From Bacillota bacterium (GTDB lineage Bacteria; Bacillota_I; Bacilli_A; RF39; UBA660): a DNA stretch of 64,000 nucleotides. Location: the NCBI GenBank assembly GCA_003524085.1, contig DOEC01000035.1, positions 1 through 64,000 on the forward strand, in the 5' to 3' direction. The translations under genes and the position numbers were made by a program. Under the pieces are notes generated by a model. That model saw nothing but the letters and a program-made list of their open reading frames with translations. It had not been told where the DNA came from and did no database searches. Shown here one piece after another: positions 27,210 to 37,029 of the stretch; within the stretch, counting starts at the first letter, position 1; every line of letters starts with the position of its first letter.

Positions 27210-29183
27210 ATGGATTTAATAAATATAATAGATGATTATTTAAAAAATAAATTAATTAACTATGCAATTTTAATTAAAGGAGAATGGGGAACAGGCAAAA
27301 CATTTTTTGTTAAAAAAAATATAATTAAAAGATATAACAACGCATTATATATATCTTTATATGGTATTTCTTCTATAGACAAATTAAGTGAAAAAATATA
27401 TTTAGAAATAATAAAATCTAAGGCAACCACAAATTTTATAAGTAAGTTTTTTCGAAAATTGCATGAAAAAATACTTTTTAAAGTATTGTTCTTTATACCT
27501 ATTCTGATTTTTAAATTACTCAAATTCTTATATGAACTATTATTTAAACTAATTTGGATTGTTACATATAATTTAGTGTATTTAAAGTTTAATATTAATA
27601 TTTCATCACTAAATAAAAAAGATTTTTATGGAATCTTAAAACTATATGAAAAATTAGATAAATTTATTTTGGTAATAGATGATTTAGAAAGATGCAATAT
27701 ACCAATAGAGGAAATTATGGGATTTATTAATGATTTTGTTGAACACAATAATGTAAAATGTATATTAGTTGCTAATGAAAATGAAATTTATAAAACTCAA
27801 TCTGAAAACCTTGAATTAAAAATATTAACTGTTGCTAATGATAAAATAGAATTCTACGACAATGATAGACGTAGTAATAAAACAAATGAAAAGTTAAATA
27901 GTAATGATTTGAAAAATAGAATAGATTATTTGTACAATGCAAATAACAAATATAAAATAATTAAAGAAAAAGTTATTGGTAAAGAATTTGTATTTATTCC
28001 AAAATTGGAAAATATATATGATAATCTCGCATTTAAATACAAAGACGAAGAACAATTCTATGATATATTGAATAATACAAAATTATCAGTTATTGATACA
28101 ATGAGTTTAAATAATTTTAATAATATTAGGACATTAGATTTTTATTTTGATAATTTTTATCATATATATAAATATATAAATAATTTTGTAAAAGAATGCA
28201 GGATATCAGAACAATTCATTTATAGTAATATATGTAAAAGCATTATAAATGGATGCATTTGTATGAAAAAAGGATATGAATTACGATGCCTGCCAAGTGG
28301 TAAGAGATTTGATTATGTATCATATGATGAGAATAAAACTTCAGTATTTCAATCAGATATGTTTTTAAGTTTTGATTTTGTTAATGAATATCTAATATAT
28401 AATTACATAGAAAAAAGTAATATAGAAGAAACCTTAAAGTTATTCGCTAATTCAAATTGTGATAAATTATCAGAAGATGATCCATTTAATCTTTTAAATG
28501 AATATTGGTATTATTCATCTGATGAGATTAATAAAATTTTATGTGATATATATAACAATATTGATTCTAACAAGTATAATCCATCACTATATAGACTAAT
28601 AATAAAAAAAATATCATCTTTAGAGGCTATGGATTATAATGACCCAATTATAAATCGAATAATTGAAATAATAAGATTAAAAGTTTCATTGGAAGATAAT
28701 ATTGAAATTGATGATTATGAATTATTTCCAAATGATTTAGCATCACATATTTATTCAAACCATATTCAACAGATTAATAATAATACTAAAAATAATTTAA
28801 AAATTAAAAACAATAACATTTTTGACAAGATTTTTGAAAAAGACGATTGGGCAGTCGAATTACATAAATATGTTGAAAAATCAAAATCACAAATACTAAC
28901 AGAAAATAATTTTTTTTCGTTAATAGGTTATAAGAAAATAATAGAAAAATTACTTAATTTAAACATTAAAAATGTATATTATTTTAAGTATACACTAGAC
29001 CATATATATGGGGTTGTAAAATTAAAAGATTCTAATACTGCTGAATTAGATTGTTTAAAAAGATTTAAAAAAGAACTGAATAAACAATTAAAGAATATGA
29101 ATATAAAAGATCCTATGGTAAAATGTCCATTTAAAATACTTTTAGAAAAAATTGATAGTATGTTATCAGTATCAAAAGACTAA
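27210..29183 (+). CDS. KAP-family P-loop ATPase
   Basis: 657 residues from the ATG at 27210, set by CGGAGGAAATAAA. Walker A GEWGTGKTFF is at residues ~25-34 and Walker B FILVIDDLERC at ~150. A hydrophobic double-spanning insert (~95-135) between them is typical of KAP NTPases, which are membrane-tethered ATPases often found in phage-exclusion systems such as PifA (family knowledge). The C-terminal ~450 residues are helical, AT-rich and unrecognised. It follows the AbiH/SIR2-like gene by ~107 bases; I infer a sensor (KAP) plus effector (SIR2-like) pair. Confidence 0.75.
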   Translation: MDLINIIDDYLKNKLINYAILIKGEWGTGKTFFVKKNIIKRYNNALYISLYGISSIDKLSEKIYLEIIKSKATTNFISKFFRKLHEKILFKVLFFIPILIFKLLKFLYELLFKLIWIVTYNLVYLKFNINISSLNKKDFYGILKLYEKLDKFILVIDDLERCNIPIEEIMGFINDFVEHNNVKCILVANENEIYKTQSENLELKILTVANDKIEFYDNDRRSNKTNEKLNSNDLKNRIDYLYNANNKYKIIKEKVIGKEFVFIPKLENIYDNLAFKYKDEEQFYDILNNTKLSVIDTMSLNNFNNIRTLDFYFDNFYHIYKYINNFVKECRISEQFIYSNICKSIINGCICMKKGYELRCLPSGKRFDYVSYDENKTSVFQSDMFLSFDFVNEYLIYNYIEKSNIEETLKLFANSNCDKLSEDDPFNLLNEYWYYSSDEINKILCDIYNNIDSNKYNPSLYRLIIKKISSLEAMDYNDPIINRIIEIIRLKVSLEDNIEIDDYELFPNDLASHIYSNHIQQINNNTKNNLKIKNNNIFDKIFEKDDWAVELHKYVEKSKSQILTENNFFSLIGYKKIIEKLLNLNIKNVYYFKYTLDHIYGVVKLKDSNTAELDCLKRFKKELNKQLKNMNIKDPMVKCPFKILLEKIDSMLSVSKD

Positions 29184-29683
29184 TCATAGATTTTGTTAAA
29201 TATATAAATAATAAAAATAACGGAAACTAATGTGGACAAAATTCTGCTTTTATATAAATGGTTTAACATAATTCTGTGCTTTATAATAAAAATAGCTATC
29301 AAATCAGTATGCTTATTTATAAATCTACTTATAATATTTCTATCTTCAATAGATGTTACATTTTTCACAAACAGTCCAATTTATCACAAATGCCATCATA
29401 TTTATTATATTCGGCTTAATTTGTTGCTTCAGAACAATTACACGTTGATTCTAAAAAAGTATATTTAACCTTATATTGTTTAAAAATAATTTTTTCAAAT
29501 CTTAAATGCTTTATACTATTACTCCAACATATATTAAAACAGAATAGAATGACAATTACATAAAAGAGTAGAATGTACCCAAATTTTAAATTAGATATTT
29601 AGAATAATACAATCTTATATCTTGTAAATCTTTAATTTCTAAGGTATAATATCGTACAAATAAAATTTAAGGAGTGATTAGTT
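29184..29683. other. 500-base AT-rich intergenic stretch
   Basis: No convincing gene. Short open frames on both strands (29232-29468 plus, 29180-29368 minus) lack ribosome sites and recognisable composition. The only supported element is the promoter at 29622-29650 for the next gene. Confidence 0.5.
29622..29650 (+). promoter_or_regulatory. Promoter of the HEPN-like/TIR gene pair
   Basis: -35 TTGTAA (29622-29627), 17-base spacer, -10 TATAAT (29645-29650), 34 bases ahead of the TTG start with AAGGAG between. Confidence 0.65.
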
Positions 29684-30301
29684 TTGAGAAAAGAAACCAA
29701 AAATATTGTAGATAATTATTATATGAAAGAAGAAAAAATGTTATTTTTAAAGTTTGCCGAAATAATTGATAATAATATTAAAGATATTGAAAAGCATAAA
29801 ATAATCTGGGAATACGATCAGAAACTTGGAGGATTGGGTGGCTATGCTGCACCACTAAATGTAATAATTAATCCCTTTAAAACTTATGGAGACTACAGAA
29901 ATGTATTTAGAAGCTTACAATATTCCAGAAATGGTATGTTTCTTCATGCTAGACCAAGATTTATCATAATTGATGCAGCACTTAGTTTAGAAACTTTAGT
30001 TAAACTCCTTTTATCAAAAAATATTTTTTTAAAATATTCAGCTAACAAAAAGGAATTAGGAAAAAACGTTGAAGAATTACACAACAGAAAAATTATTGAC
30101 GAAGATTTTTATAAAAGATTAAATATTTGGAAAAAAATATTAAATTATGCTAAGCATGATACAGATCCGGAGTGTGATTATACCTTTGATTACGAGGATG
30201 CAGTTATATTTTATTTTGAAACCAGAGTGCTAGGTAACAAAATATTAAAAATACTAAATCATTATACAAGTGGAAAATTTTATAAGATTAAAATAGATTA
30301 A
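29684..30301 (+). CDS. HEPN-like helical protein
   Basis: 205 residues from a TTG start; AAGGAG is 9 bases upstream. Mostly helical: DAALSLETLVKLLLS followed by LNIWKKILNYAKHD resembles the end of HEPN-type helical bundles, with an acidic/histidine AKHD motif but not a textbook R-x4-H. It is upstream of, and apparently co-transcribed with, a TIR protein (26 bases to the TIR start). I cannot name a family. It may be a partner or sensor for the TIR protein (inference). Confidence 0.55.
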   Translation: MRKETKNIVDNYYMKEEKMLFLKFAEIIDNNIKDIEKHKIIWEYDQKLGGLGGYAAPLNVIINPFKTYGDYRNVFRSLQYSRNGMFLHARPRFIIIDAALSLETLVKLLLSKNIFLKYSANKKELGKNVEELHNRKIIDEDFYKRLNIWKKILNYAKHDTDPECDYTFDYEDAVIFYFETRVLGNKILKILNHYTSGKFYKIKID

Positions 30302-30327
30302 ATATTAATATGAAAAGGAGTCTAAAA

Positions 30328-31089
30328 ATGAAAGATAAATATTCTTATATGGGCAATTATGGTATTGTAAAAATAATAGGAGGTAAATTCAAAGGTAAAT
30401 TTGGATATTACGACGATGATGACGTTGATTTTGATAATGTTAGTAAATCTGTAGTTTATTTCGGAGAAATGTTTGATAATTCGGTATATCACTATATCAA
30501 ACATGAATATATTACAAACGATTTCACGATTGAAGATTTGAAAAAGAGACAAATGTTTCTTCAACACAAATTATGTAGTAAGATTTCTATTTCAAAAAGA
30601 TTAGAATTATTAGAAGAGAAAAATTTGATTGAATCTGAAATTAACTTAAGAACTTTAAATTATATTAATTCAAACAAGTTAGAAAATAAAAAGGTATTTC
30701 TATCACATTCTTCAATTGATAAAAATATTGTGACTTCCATTGCTTTGGATTTACAAGAACGTGGAGTTACAACTTGGCTAGATGCGTATGATATTTTACC
30801 AGGAGAATCAATAATGTCAAAAATTAACAAAGGTTTAGAAGAATGTAAATATGTACTATTATTTTTATCAAAAAATTCTGTGAATTCTAATTGGGTTACA
30901 AAGGAATGGGAAACAGTATTATGGGACGAGATTAATTCAGGAAAGGTAAAAGTTATTCCAGTTAAACTCGAAGAATGTGAGATACCCAAAATATTACAAA
31001 CAAAAAAATATATCGATTTTACTGAAGGTTATAATATAGGACTTTATGAAATTACAAAAACTATTAAAGCATATGAAAAAATACAATAA
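30328..31089 (+). CDS. TIR-domain protein
   Basis: 253 residues from the ATG at 30328 (AAGGAG 9 bases ahead; the ATG at 30310 lacks one). The N-terminal ~115 residues are unrecognised, beginning with a small KOW/SH3-like strand pattern (YGIVKIIGGKFKGKFGYY). The TIR domain covers ~121-250: KVFLSHSSIDK, TWLDAYDILPGESI, LLFLSKNSV, and WVTKEWE with Glu193 in the position of the catalytic Glu of NAD-cleaving TIRs. Bacterial TIR proteins typically deplete NAD or make cyclic ADP-ribose signals during phage defence (family knowledge). The activating partner here is not certain. Confidence 0.85.
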   Translation: MKDKYSYMGNYGIVKIIGGKFKGKFGYYDDDDVDFDNVSKSVVYFGEMFDNSVYHYIKHEYITNDFTIEDLKKRQMFLQHKLCSKISISKRLELLEEKNLIESEINLRTLNYINSNKLENKKVFLSHSSIDKNIVTSIALDLQERGVTTWLDAYDILPGESIMSKINKGLEECKYVLLFLSKNSVNSNWVTKEWETVLWDEINSGKVKVIPVKLEECEIPKILQTKKYIDFTEGYNIGLYEITKTIKAYEKIQ

Positions 31090-31095
31090 TTAAAT

Positions 31096-31123
31096 AAGGT
31101 ACCATTAATAAGACTGGTACCTT
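31096..31123 (+). terminator. Hairpin after the TIR gene
   Basis: AAGGTACC attaataagact GGTACCTT, a perfect 8-bp stem just after the stop. The T run is weak, so termination efficiency is uncertain. Confidence 0.6.
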
Positions 31124-31149
31124 AAAATAAAAGATTATTTTAGTATATT

Positions 31150-31450
31150 TTAAATGGCGATTTTCAATTTATCAATTATCTGGTTTAACTCACCTAAAGC
31201 AATGGCAAGTAGTACAACTCTAATTACCAACGGAATTACAATCGTTAATAAAAATATATAAAAAATTTTTGTTATCTTTCCAATTTCTAACCTTATGTAA
31301 TAAAGATTTTCTTCAATTGTGCTATCTTCAGCCTTCACTTGATTAATTTTGTCTTCTATTCTAGAATATTCCTGGTATCAATGCCACTAACATTATAATT
31401 GATATTATACCTATTATTTCACCTAATCCTATATTTATACCTACTTTCTA
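31150..31450 (-). pseudogene. Frameshifted small two-span membrane protein
   Basis: An open stretch of 62 residues (31150-31338) encodes a charged helix and one membrane span (TKIFYIFLLTIVIPLVIRVV). Its frame continues upstream as EYSRIEDKINQ, and in a second frame just beyond this lies another membrane-type segment IGLGEIIGIISIIMLVALIP. Joined by a single-base shift near 31365 they make one sensible two-span coiled protein. No start or ribosome site is visible for either part alone. Confidence 0.45.
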
Positions 31451-31590
31451 TTGTTAGTTTAACATAAAAAAGATTAGTTTTATTAATAAACTGAAATCAT
31501 TAACTCTAACTTTACAGAAAAACACTTTTTATAAAATTGACATCTATGTTTTCACATGCTACAATTAACATAGATAGCAGGTGAAGTAAA

Positions 31591-32292
31591 TTGAAAAAAT
31601 TAAAAAGATTATTAATAATTATTATAGTAACTGCATTTTTATATTTCTATTACAATGAAGAGACCACTAATTTATTAAAAAAAATCTTTCCAGATAGTTA
31701 TTCAACTGAAGTAACTGAAGTAGGAGAGGACAAGGGTAGTTACATAATTATAAACAATAACGAGCCAGATTTTAACGATGAAGATAAGACTACAGACACA
31801 TTTGAAAAGTATAGTAAACTTGATTCTCTAGGACGTGCAGGCGTTGCCTATGCAAATATAAGTGTTGACTTAATGCCTACAACTGAAAGAGAAAGTATAG
31901 GTATGATTAAACCAACTGGCTGGCACACTATAAAATATGACATAGTACCAGGAAAATACTTATATAATCGTTGCCACTTAATTGGTTACCAACTAACCGG
32001 GGAAAATAAAAATGAACTAAACTTAATAACTTGCACTAGACAAATGAATACAGTAGGAATGCTGGACTGGGAGAGTATGGTAGCAAACTATATCAAGGAA
32101 ACAAACAACAACGTCCTTTATAGGGTAACTCCAAAATATGAAAGTGATAACTTACTTGCAAGTGGCGTTCAAATAGAAGCGTACTCTATCCAAGATAACG
32201 GAAAAGGCATAAAGTTCAATATATTTGTTAAAAATATACAAGACGGAATAGAAATAGACTATAAAACTGGTGATAGTAAATTAAAAGAATAA
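31591..32292 (+). CDS. Membrane-anchored DNA/RNA non-specific endonuclease (EndA-like)
   Basis: 233 residues from a TTG start (AGGTGA upstream). N-terminal basic/hydrophobic anchor (~5-20), then the beta-beta-alpha-metal nuclease core. NRCHLIGYQLTGEN carries the general-base His; the usual DRGH becomes NRCH, the same variant seen in streptococcal EndA. LNLITCTRQMN supplies the metal-binding Asn, and GMLDWE follows. Such enzymes degrade DNA at the cell surface for nutrition or uptake (family knowledge). Single gene, own transcript. Confidence 0.88.
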   Translation: MKKLKRLLIIIIVTAFLYFYYNEETTNLLKKIFPDSYSTEVTEVGEDKGSYIIINNNEPDFNDEDKTTDTFEKYSKLDSLGRAGVAYANISVDLMPTTERESIGMIKPTGWHTIKYDIVPGKYLYNRCHLIGYQLTGENKNELNLITCTRQMNTVGMLDWESMVANYIKETNNNVLYRVTPKYESDNLLASGVQIEAYSIQDNGKGIKFNIFVKNIQDGIEIDYKTGDSKLKE

Positions 32293-32343
32293 AAGAATAT
32301 TTTTAAATTAAAGTTTTCCTTTAACTAAAAATACTCTTTTTTA

Positions 32344-32979
32344 TTACTTTAATATTGTTTTTAAGTAACTTACAATTTCATGAACATCTAAATTAACAAA
32401 CTCAATATCATAAAATATGTCATTATAAGTAAATCTAACCATCATCGCAGGTACACTATAACTATCACTAAAATATTCTAGAATTTTAACATCATGTTCA
32501 GCAATAATAGAAGATTTCATTTCTTCCTTTGGGACAGCAATACATCTAGGCCTTCCGTTGCTATTTAAATTACTTGTATAATAAATATCTATTATCTTTT
32601 CTCCATTTTTAAATATTACTTGATTAGCAAATTTTTCATTATTAACCATGTCAGATAACTCGTAATTGTGTTCTAAAACATAATCGTTAGGCATTGGGGT
32701 TGCCTTAACATTTAGAGTTTCCAAGTTTTCTCTATTATACCCAACGTCATAGGCAGTGTAGTTTAACTTTGCTTTCTCACTTAATTCATTGATAACTATA
32801 ATATCATTTTCATACTTATACACAACATCACTAGTCTTCTTGTTAAGAACTAACATCACTGATAAAATAACAACCAGCGTAGATGGCACCAAAAACAAAT
32901 AACTAACCTTCTTTCTAACAATATTATCGTATATCTTATCTTTGCTTATCTTCCCCGTAAACATACTCTTCAAATTCAT
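32344..32979 (-). CDS. Putative anti-sigma factor
   Basis: 211 residues with one transmembrane segment (~27-45) separating a short basic cytoplasmic part from an extracytoplasmic beta-rich domain. It lies 3 bases downstream of an ECF sigma gene on the same strand, the standard position for its membrane anti-sigma factor. No zinc-binding ZAS motif is visible. The assignment rests on context and topology. Confidence 0.65.
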   Translation of the reverse strand: MNLKSMFTGKISKDKIYDNIVRKKVSYLFLVPSTLVVILSVMLVLNKKTSDVVYKYENDIIVINELSEKAKLNYTAYDVGYNRENLETLNVKATPMPNDYVLEHNYELSDMVNNEKFANQVIFKNGEKIIDIYYTSNLNSNGRPRCIAVPKEEMKSSIIAEHDVKILEYFSDSYSVPAMMVRFTYNDIFYDIEFVNLDVHEIVSYLKTILK

Positions 32980-32982
32980 AAA

Positions 32983-33498
32983 TCATTCCTCCTTTAAGTA
33001 TTTATTAAGTTCCTTTAATGTCCTATAAAGATAGTGTTTCACATTGCTTTCCGTGATATTTAAAAACTCACTTATCTCTTTAAGTGTTAACTCTTCATAA
33101 TAATATAAATAGAATATCTTTGATATAACACTCTTCTTCTTTTTTAAATAATTCCACACCTTATCAGTATCATATCTATTAGAAACTGTCTCTTCTAAGT
33201 TAAACTCATCACGTATATTCTCTATACCCGAGTCTTCTTCATTCTTAAAATAATCAACTATCTTATCTTTAAACTTAAATCTATAATAGTCATTAATCTT
33301 ATGATTAGCTATTCCAAATATATAAGATTTATCAACACTCACATTCTTTTTTAACTTCTTATACGCATCAGTATATATATTTTGTAAAATATCTTCCACA
33401 TCAGCAATATTTCTGCATTTTAATATAACATACCTTTTAATCTCATTAAAAGTCTCATTATAAATACTATCAAATTCTTTTAGTGCTTGACTAGTCAT
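32983..33498 (-). CDS. ECF-type sigma factor
   Basis: 171 residues. Region 2: RNIADVEDILQNIYTDAYK, then SYIFGIANHKINDYYR. Region 4: the helix-turn-helix LTLKEISEFLNITESNVKHYL followed by YRTLKELNKYL. This is the two-domain layout of extracytoplasmic-function sigma factors, which direct RNA polymerase to stress promoters. It is paired with a putative membrane anti-sigma. The RBS is not canonical and the promoter is not evident in 33499-33683, where I see nothing else. Confidence 0.9.
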   Translation of the reverse strand: MTSQALKEFDSIYNETFNEIKRYVILKCRNIADVEDILQNIYTDAYKKLKKNVSVDKSYIFGIANHKINDYYRFKFKDKIVDYFKNEEDSGIENIRDEFNLEETVSNRYDTDKVWNYLKKKKSVISKIFYLYYYEELTLKEISEFLNITESNVKHYLYRTLKELNKYLKEE

Positions 33499-33683
33499 TT
33501 TATCACACCCACTTATACAGTCGTAAATTATTACTATTTAGTTCCATTTTTATATTTTTTATTATACTAAAGAATAACTTTTAATACAACTTAACTATAA
33601 CTTAAAGTAATAACACCCATAAATAATTACTTCTTTTCTTGTATTCATTTTTATTATATAATGTAACTAGAGGAAGTGATTAT

Positions 33684-34649
33684 ATGTATAAATCTAATGA
33701 TAGTGTAGAAATTGCAAAGTTAATGAGTAGATTTAATTATGACGAAAGTAGAACTAGTGAAGTGCTAGAAAAATATGATAAGCTAACTAAATTAGTAGAC
33801 TTACATACCCATACATCTTATAGTGATGGAATATTTAGTCCTATTGAAGTATTAGACTTAGCCAAAAAAGAAAATGTTGGCCTTTTATCCATAACAGATC
33901 ATGATACAGTTGAAGGAATTAGAAAGTACAAAAGTGTTTTACATAACGATAAAGACATAAAATTTGTTGACGGAATAGAGCTATCTATAAAAGTGAACCA
34001 CGGTAGAATGCATATACTTGGTTACGGAATTGACATAGAAAATAAACTATTAAATGACAAGCTAGCATGGATTAAAGAAAACAAAATCAATTCATTTTTA
34101 ACAATTTATGAAGAAGTCAAAAGAGAGTACAATCTAGTATTCAGTAATAAAAAGTTAGCTGATTTAATAAAAAGCGTTTACACTGAAGGCCACACAATTA
34201 ACAGAGTAGACATTGCAAAAATGTGTGTGGAAGAATCTTATGCCCTTGACATAAAAGATGCGTTTAACAAATACCTAATAAGTGCCTACGAAAATACTAG
34301 AAAATATAGAAAAGGCATAAACTATGAAGAAGCGATAAACTTAATTAACAACTCTGGCGGAATAAGCGTACTTGCCCATCCAAAAAGCCTAGAACTTAGC
34401 CAAAAAGAATTTTTAATTTTATTAAAAGACCTAATTAAATGTGGACTAAACGGCATTGAAGTATATCATTCTAGTCACACAAAAGAAGAAATGATGTTTT
34501 ATAAAGGTATATGCTTAGAAAATGGCTTATTCATGACTGGTGGAAGTGACTTTCACGGAAAAAATAAACCCGATGTGTTACTAGCTCATGGCATTAACGA
34601 CAACCTTAACATTAGAAGGCATCAGTTAAAACTACCAGATAAAATGTAA
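33684..34649 (+). CDS. PHP-domain metal-dependent phosphoesterase
   Basis: 321 residues from the ATG at 33684 (AGAGGAAGTG upstream; the longer frame from 33639 lacks a site). Metal-binding motifs are DLHTHTSYSDG, SITDHDTVEG, GIELS, LAHPKS and GGSDFHG. This is the full set of the YciV/TrpH-like PHP family, which hydrolyses 3',5'-nucleotides or trims RNA 5' ends (family knowledge). About 60 extra N-terminal residues precede the PHP core. Stand-alone gene. Confidence 0.87.
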   Translation: MYKSNDSVEIAKLMSRFNYDESRTSEVLEKYDKLTKLVDLHTHTSYSDGIFSPIEVLDLAKKENVGLLSITDHDTVEGIRKYKSVLHNDKDIKFVDGIELSIKVNHGRMHILGYGIDIENKLLNDKLAWIKENKINSFLTIYEEVKREYNLVFSNKKLADLIKSVYTEGHTINRVDIAKMCVEESYALDIKDAFNKYLISAYENTRKYRKGINYEEAINLINNSGGISVLAHPKSLELSQKEFLILLKDLIKCGLNGIEVYHSSHTKEEMMFYKGICLENGLFMTGGSDFHGKNKPDVLLAHGINDNLNIRRHQLKLPDKM

Positions 34650-34734
34650 ATGCAAAAGAAATTTTACAAATTTCTACATAAAGTTTATAGTAAATAATTA
34701 AAAAATGTAGTATATTTATAATGAGGTGTTAATG

Positions 34735-35895
34735 GTGGAAAAACGAAAACTAAAAATTGGACTTTTTATTGATAATTATTATCCAAATATAGACGGAGTA
34801 ACACTTGTGGTTGATAACTTAGCAAGGTGTTTGTCAAAATATAACGATGTAGTAGTAGTCTGTCCATACATTGATGGGTGTAATGATTCTTCACTTCCCT
34901 ATAAAGTAATTAGATTAAAAAGCATTAAAGTTCCACTTACTTCTTATAAAGTTGTTAATATGTTTTGTAATAAAATAGAACTTGTTAATGAAAAGTTTGA
35001 CATAATACACATTCATTCACCATTTATTTTAGGTAAAATTGGAATGAAACTTGCGAAGAAACTAGATATTCCATGTATTTCAACCGTGCACACCAGATTC
35101 GATTTTGAATTCAAAAGATTTGCCAAAAGTGAAGTTGTATCACAATTCGCGACTAAAGTTTTAATTACTTCTTTAAACAAAAGTACCCTATGTACAGTTG
35201 TAAATGACCCATTAGTTAGCGAAGTTAAGAGTTATGGATACAAAGGGAAACTAAAAGTAGTTTATAACGGGACAGACTTAAAGCCCGCTATCTTTAAAGG
35301 TAGAAAAAGAAATATGATAAATGAAATGTTTAACTTATCTAATGAAGAGGCTGTTTTCTTGTTTGTTGGTAGAATTATTGATATAAAAAATATTTTCTTC
35401 ATACTAGATGCTTTAAAACTTCTAAAAGAAGAAAATTATAAATTCAAAATGATTTACGTAGGAGAAGGTCCAGACTTTGAAAAATTAAAAAACAAAGTTA
35501 TTGAGTACCAATTAGAAGACTACATTATACTAACTGGAAAAATTACTGATAGAGAACTTTTATCATTCATATATAGAAGAAGTGATTTACTTTTATTCCC
35601 ATCTTTATTTGATACGTCTAGTTTAGTTAGAATAGAAGCTGCAGTTAACATGACACCAGGACTTTTCATAAAAGGTAGCATGGTTGGCTCTACTATAAAG
35701 GATAACGTTGATGGTTACCTTAGCAAACTAGATACAGTAAAATATAAAAATAGAATTATAGAAATAATAAATGATAAAAAACTACTTAACAAAGTATCAA
35801 TAAACGCTAAAAAGAACTTAGGCGTTTCTTGGAAAAATGTTGCAAAAATATATTATGATATCTATTTAGAAGAGGTTAACAATAAATTGATTTAA
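34735..35895 (+). CDS. Glycosyltransferase, GT4-like
   Basis: About 387 residues. The start is uncertain between ATG 34732 and GTG 34735; GAGGTG at 34723-34728 gives the better spacing to GTG. Rossmann N-domain (KIGLFIDNYYPNIDGV...ISTVHTRFD) and C-domain (LFVGRIIDIKN...YVGEGPDFEKL...LFPSLFDTSSLVRIEAA). The position of the usual E-x7-E motif is partly changed. It probably uses a nucleotide-sugar for glycolipid or envelope glycan synthesis, as in diglucosyl-diacylglycerol-type enzymes. The acceptor is unknown. Confidence 0.85.
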   Translation: MEKRKLKIGLFIDNYYPNIDGVTLVVDNLARCLSKYNDVVVVCPYIDGCNDSSLPYKVIRLKSIKVPLTSYKVVNMFCNKIELVNEKFDIIHIHSPFILGKIGMKLAKKLDIPCISTVHTRFDFEFKRFAKSEVVSQFATKVLITSLNKSTLCTVVNDPLVSEVKSYGYKGKLKVVYNGTDLKPAIFKGRKRNMINEMFNLSNEEAVFLFVGRIIDIKNIFFILDALKLLKEENYKFKMIYVGEGPDFEKLKNKVIEYQLEDYIILTGKITDRELLSFIYRRSDLLLFPSLFDTSSLVRIEAAVNMTPGLFIKGSMVGSTIKDNVDGYLSKLDTVKYKNRIIEIINDKKLLNKVSINAKKNLGVSWKNVAKIYYDIYLEEVNNKLI

Positions 35896-35940
35896 CCTCT
35901 TTTTAATGATATAATTAGAAAGACGAAAGGTGAAATAAGT

Positions 35941-36975
35941 ATGTATACAATTTTTGATTATTTAGAATATTATAAAGATACAAATTTAAATGAAATAAAC
36001 ATTAATGAAATAGATAATCTACTATTTAGTATCTTGGTCTATCTTCCAATATCAAGTTTTGATAAAAAAATGAATTTCTCTGAATTTGCTAACTATGCTT
36101 TAAAATTCAAAAACGTTAAAACTTCTAGCAGCATGGCACGTGTTGCATTTGAAATAATAAGTATTTTAAAAAGCTCCAAAAGATTTAAGGACTTCTATGT
36201 TAGCAATTTTGTTAACATAAAAAATGAAGAAATGCAGTTTGGTGGAGCTAAATTTAGTAACAAAGACACAACTATTATAAGCTTTAAAGGTACAGATGGT
36301 TCATGTATTGGCTGGTATGAAAACTTAAGATTATCCTATATGTATCCAACTAAAACTCAAAGTTATGCTTTAGATTACATAAAAAACACTATTGATAACA
36401 AAGACAAAAATATCTATATATGTGGACACAGTAAAGGGGGAAATTTAGCTTTAGTGTCCTTAATAGAAGCAAGTAAAAGCCTATTTAAAAGAATTAACAA
36501 AGTCTATAATTTTGACGGGCCTGGAGTATTAAACGAAGTATTTTATAGCGACAAATACAAAAATGCAAAGACAAAACTAATTAATATTGTTCCAACTGGG
36601 TCAGTAGTAGGTATGCTTTTATATAATGACTTATATGATGTGTGTGAAAGCACTGAATACGCTTTTAATGAACACTATCCAAATTCATTCAAAGTATTTG
36701 GTACAAAATTCGTTAAAGGTAACCTTAGTTTAGTAAGTAAAAAAATACACCAGTCTACAACTGAAGAGTTAAGTAGTTTAGACAAAGAAAGCGTTAAAGA
36801 TGCAGTTGAAAGTTTGATAAAAACTTTGGGAAAAGACGGAGTAGAAGACTTTAACTTTAGCTTAACAGACATAACAGAAATAGTTAAAAACATGAAAAAC
36901 ATTCCAGCTTCTACTAGAAGTTACTTAGTTAAAATGTTAACAACTCTAATAAGTGTAATAGGTAAAAACAAATAA
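35941..36975 (+). CDS. DUF2974 (Mbeg1-like) alpha/beta hydrolase
   Basis: 344 residues, AAAGGTG ribosome site. The lipase-like GHSKGG box carries the nucleophile Ser164; IISFKGTDGSCIGWYENL precedes it and YNFDGPGV follows, all typical of DUF2974/Mbeg1 proteins (predicted esterases). No signal peptide. The C-terminal ~80 residues are helical. It ends at a strong terminator. The substrate is unknown. Confidence 0.85.
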   Translation: MYTIFDYLEYYKDTNLNEININEIDNLLFSILVYLPISSFDKKMNFSEFANYALKFKNVKTSSSMARVAFEIISILKSSKRFKDFYVSNFVNIKNEEMQFGGAKFSNKDTTIISFKGTDGSCIGWYENLRLSYMYPTKTQSYALDYIKNTIDNKDKNIYICGHSKGGNLALVSLIEASKSLFKRINKVYNFDGPGVLNEVFYSDKYKNAKTKLINIVPTGSVVGMLLYNDLYDVCESTEYAFNEHYPNSFKVFGTKFVKGNLSLVSKKIHQSTTEELSSLDKESVKDAVESLIKTLGKDGVEDFNFSLTDITEIVKNMKNIPASTRSYLVKMLTTLISVIGKNK

Positions 36976-36976
36976 A

Positions 36977-37001
36977 AAAGCCACAGTTAATCTGTGGCTT
37001 T
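36977..37001 (+). terminator. Intrinsic terminator
   Basis: AAAGCCACAG ttaat CTGTGGCTTT, a perfect 10-bp stem just after the hydrolase stop codon. Confidence 0.9.
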
Positions 37002-37029
37002 AGTCTATATTAATTAATTCGTACTTATT

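Noticed and set aside
29180..29468. Short ORFs on both strands after the KAP gene
   Set aside because: They overlap each other, lack ribosome sites and have no recognisable composition beyond AT-rich hydrophobic runs.
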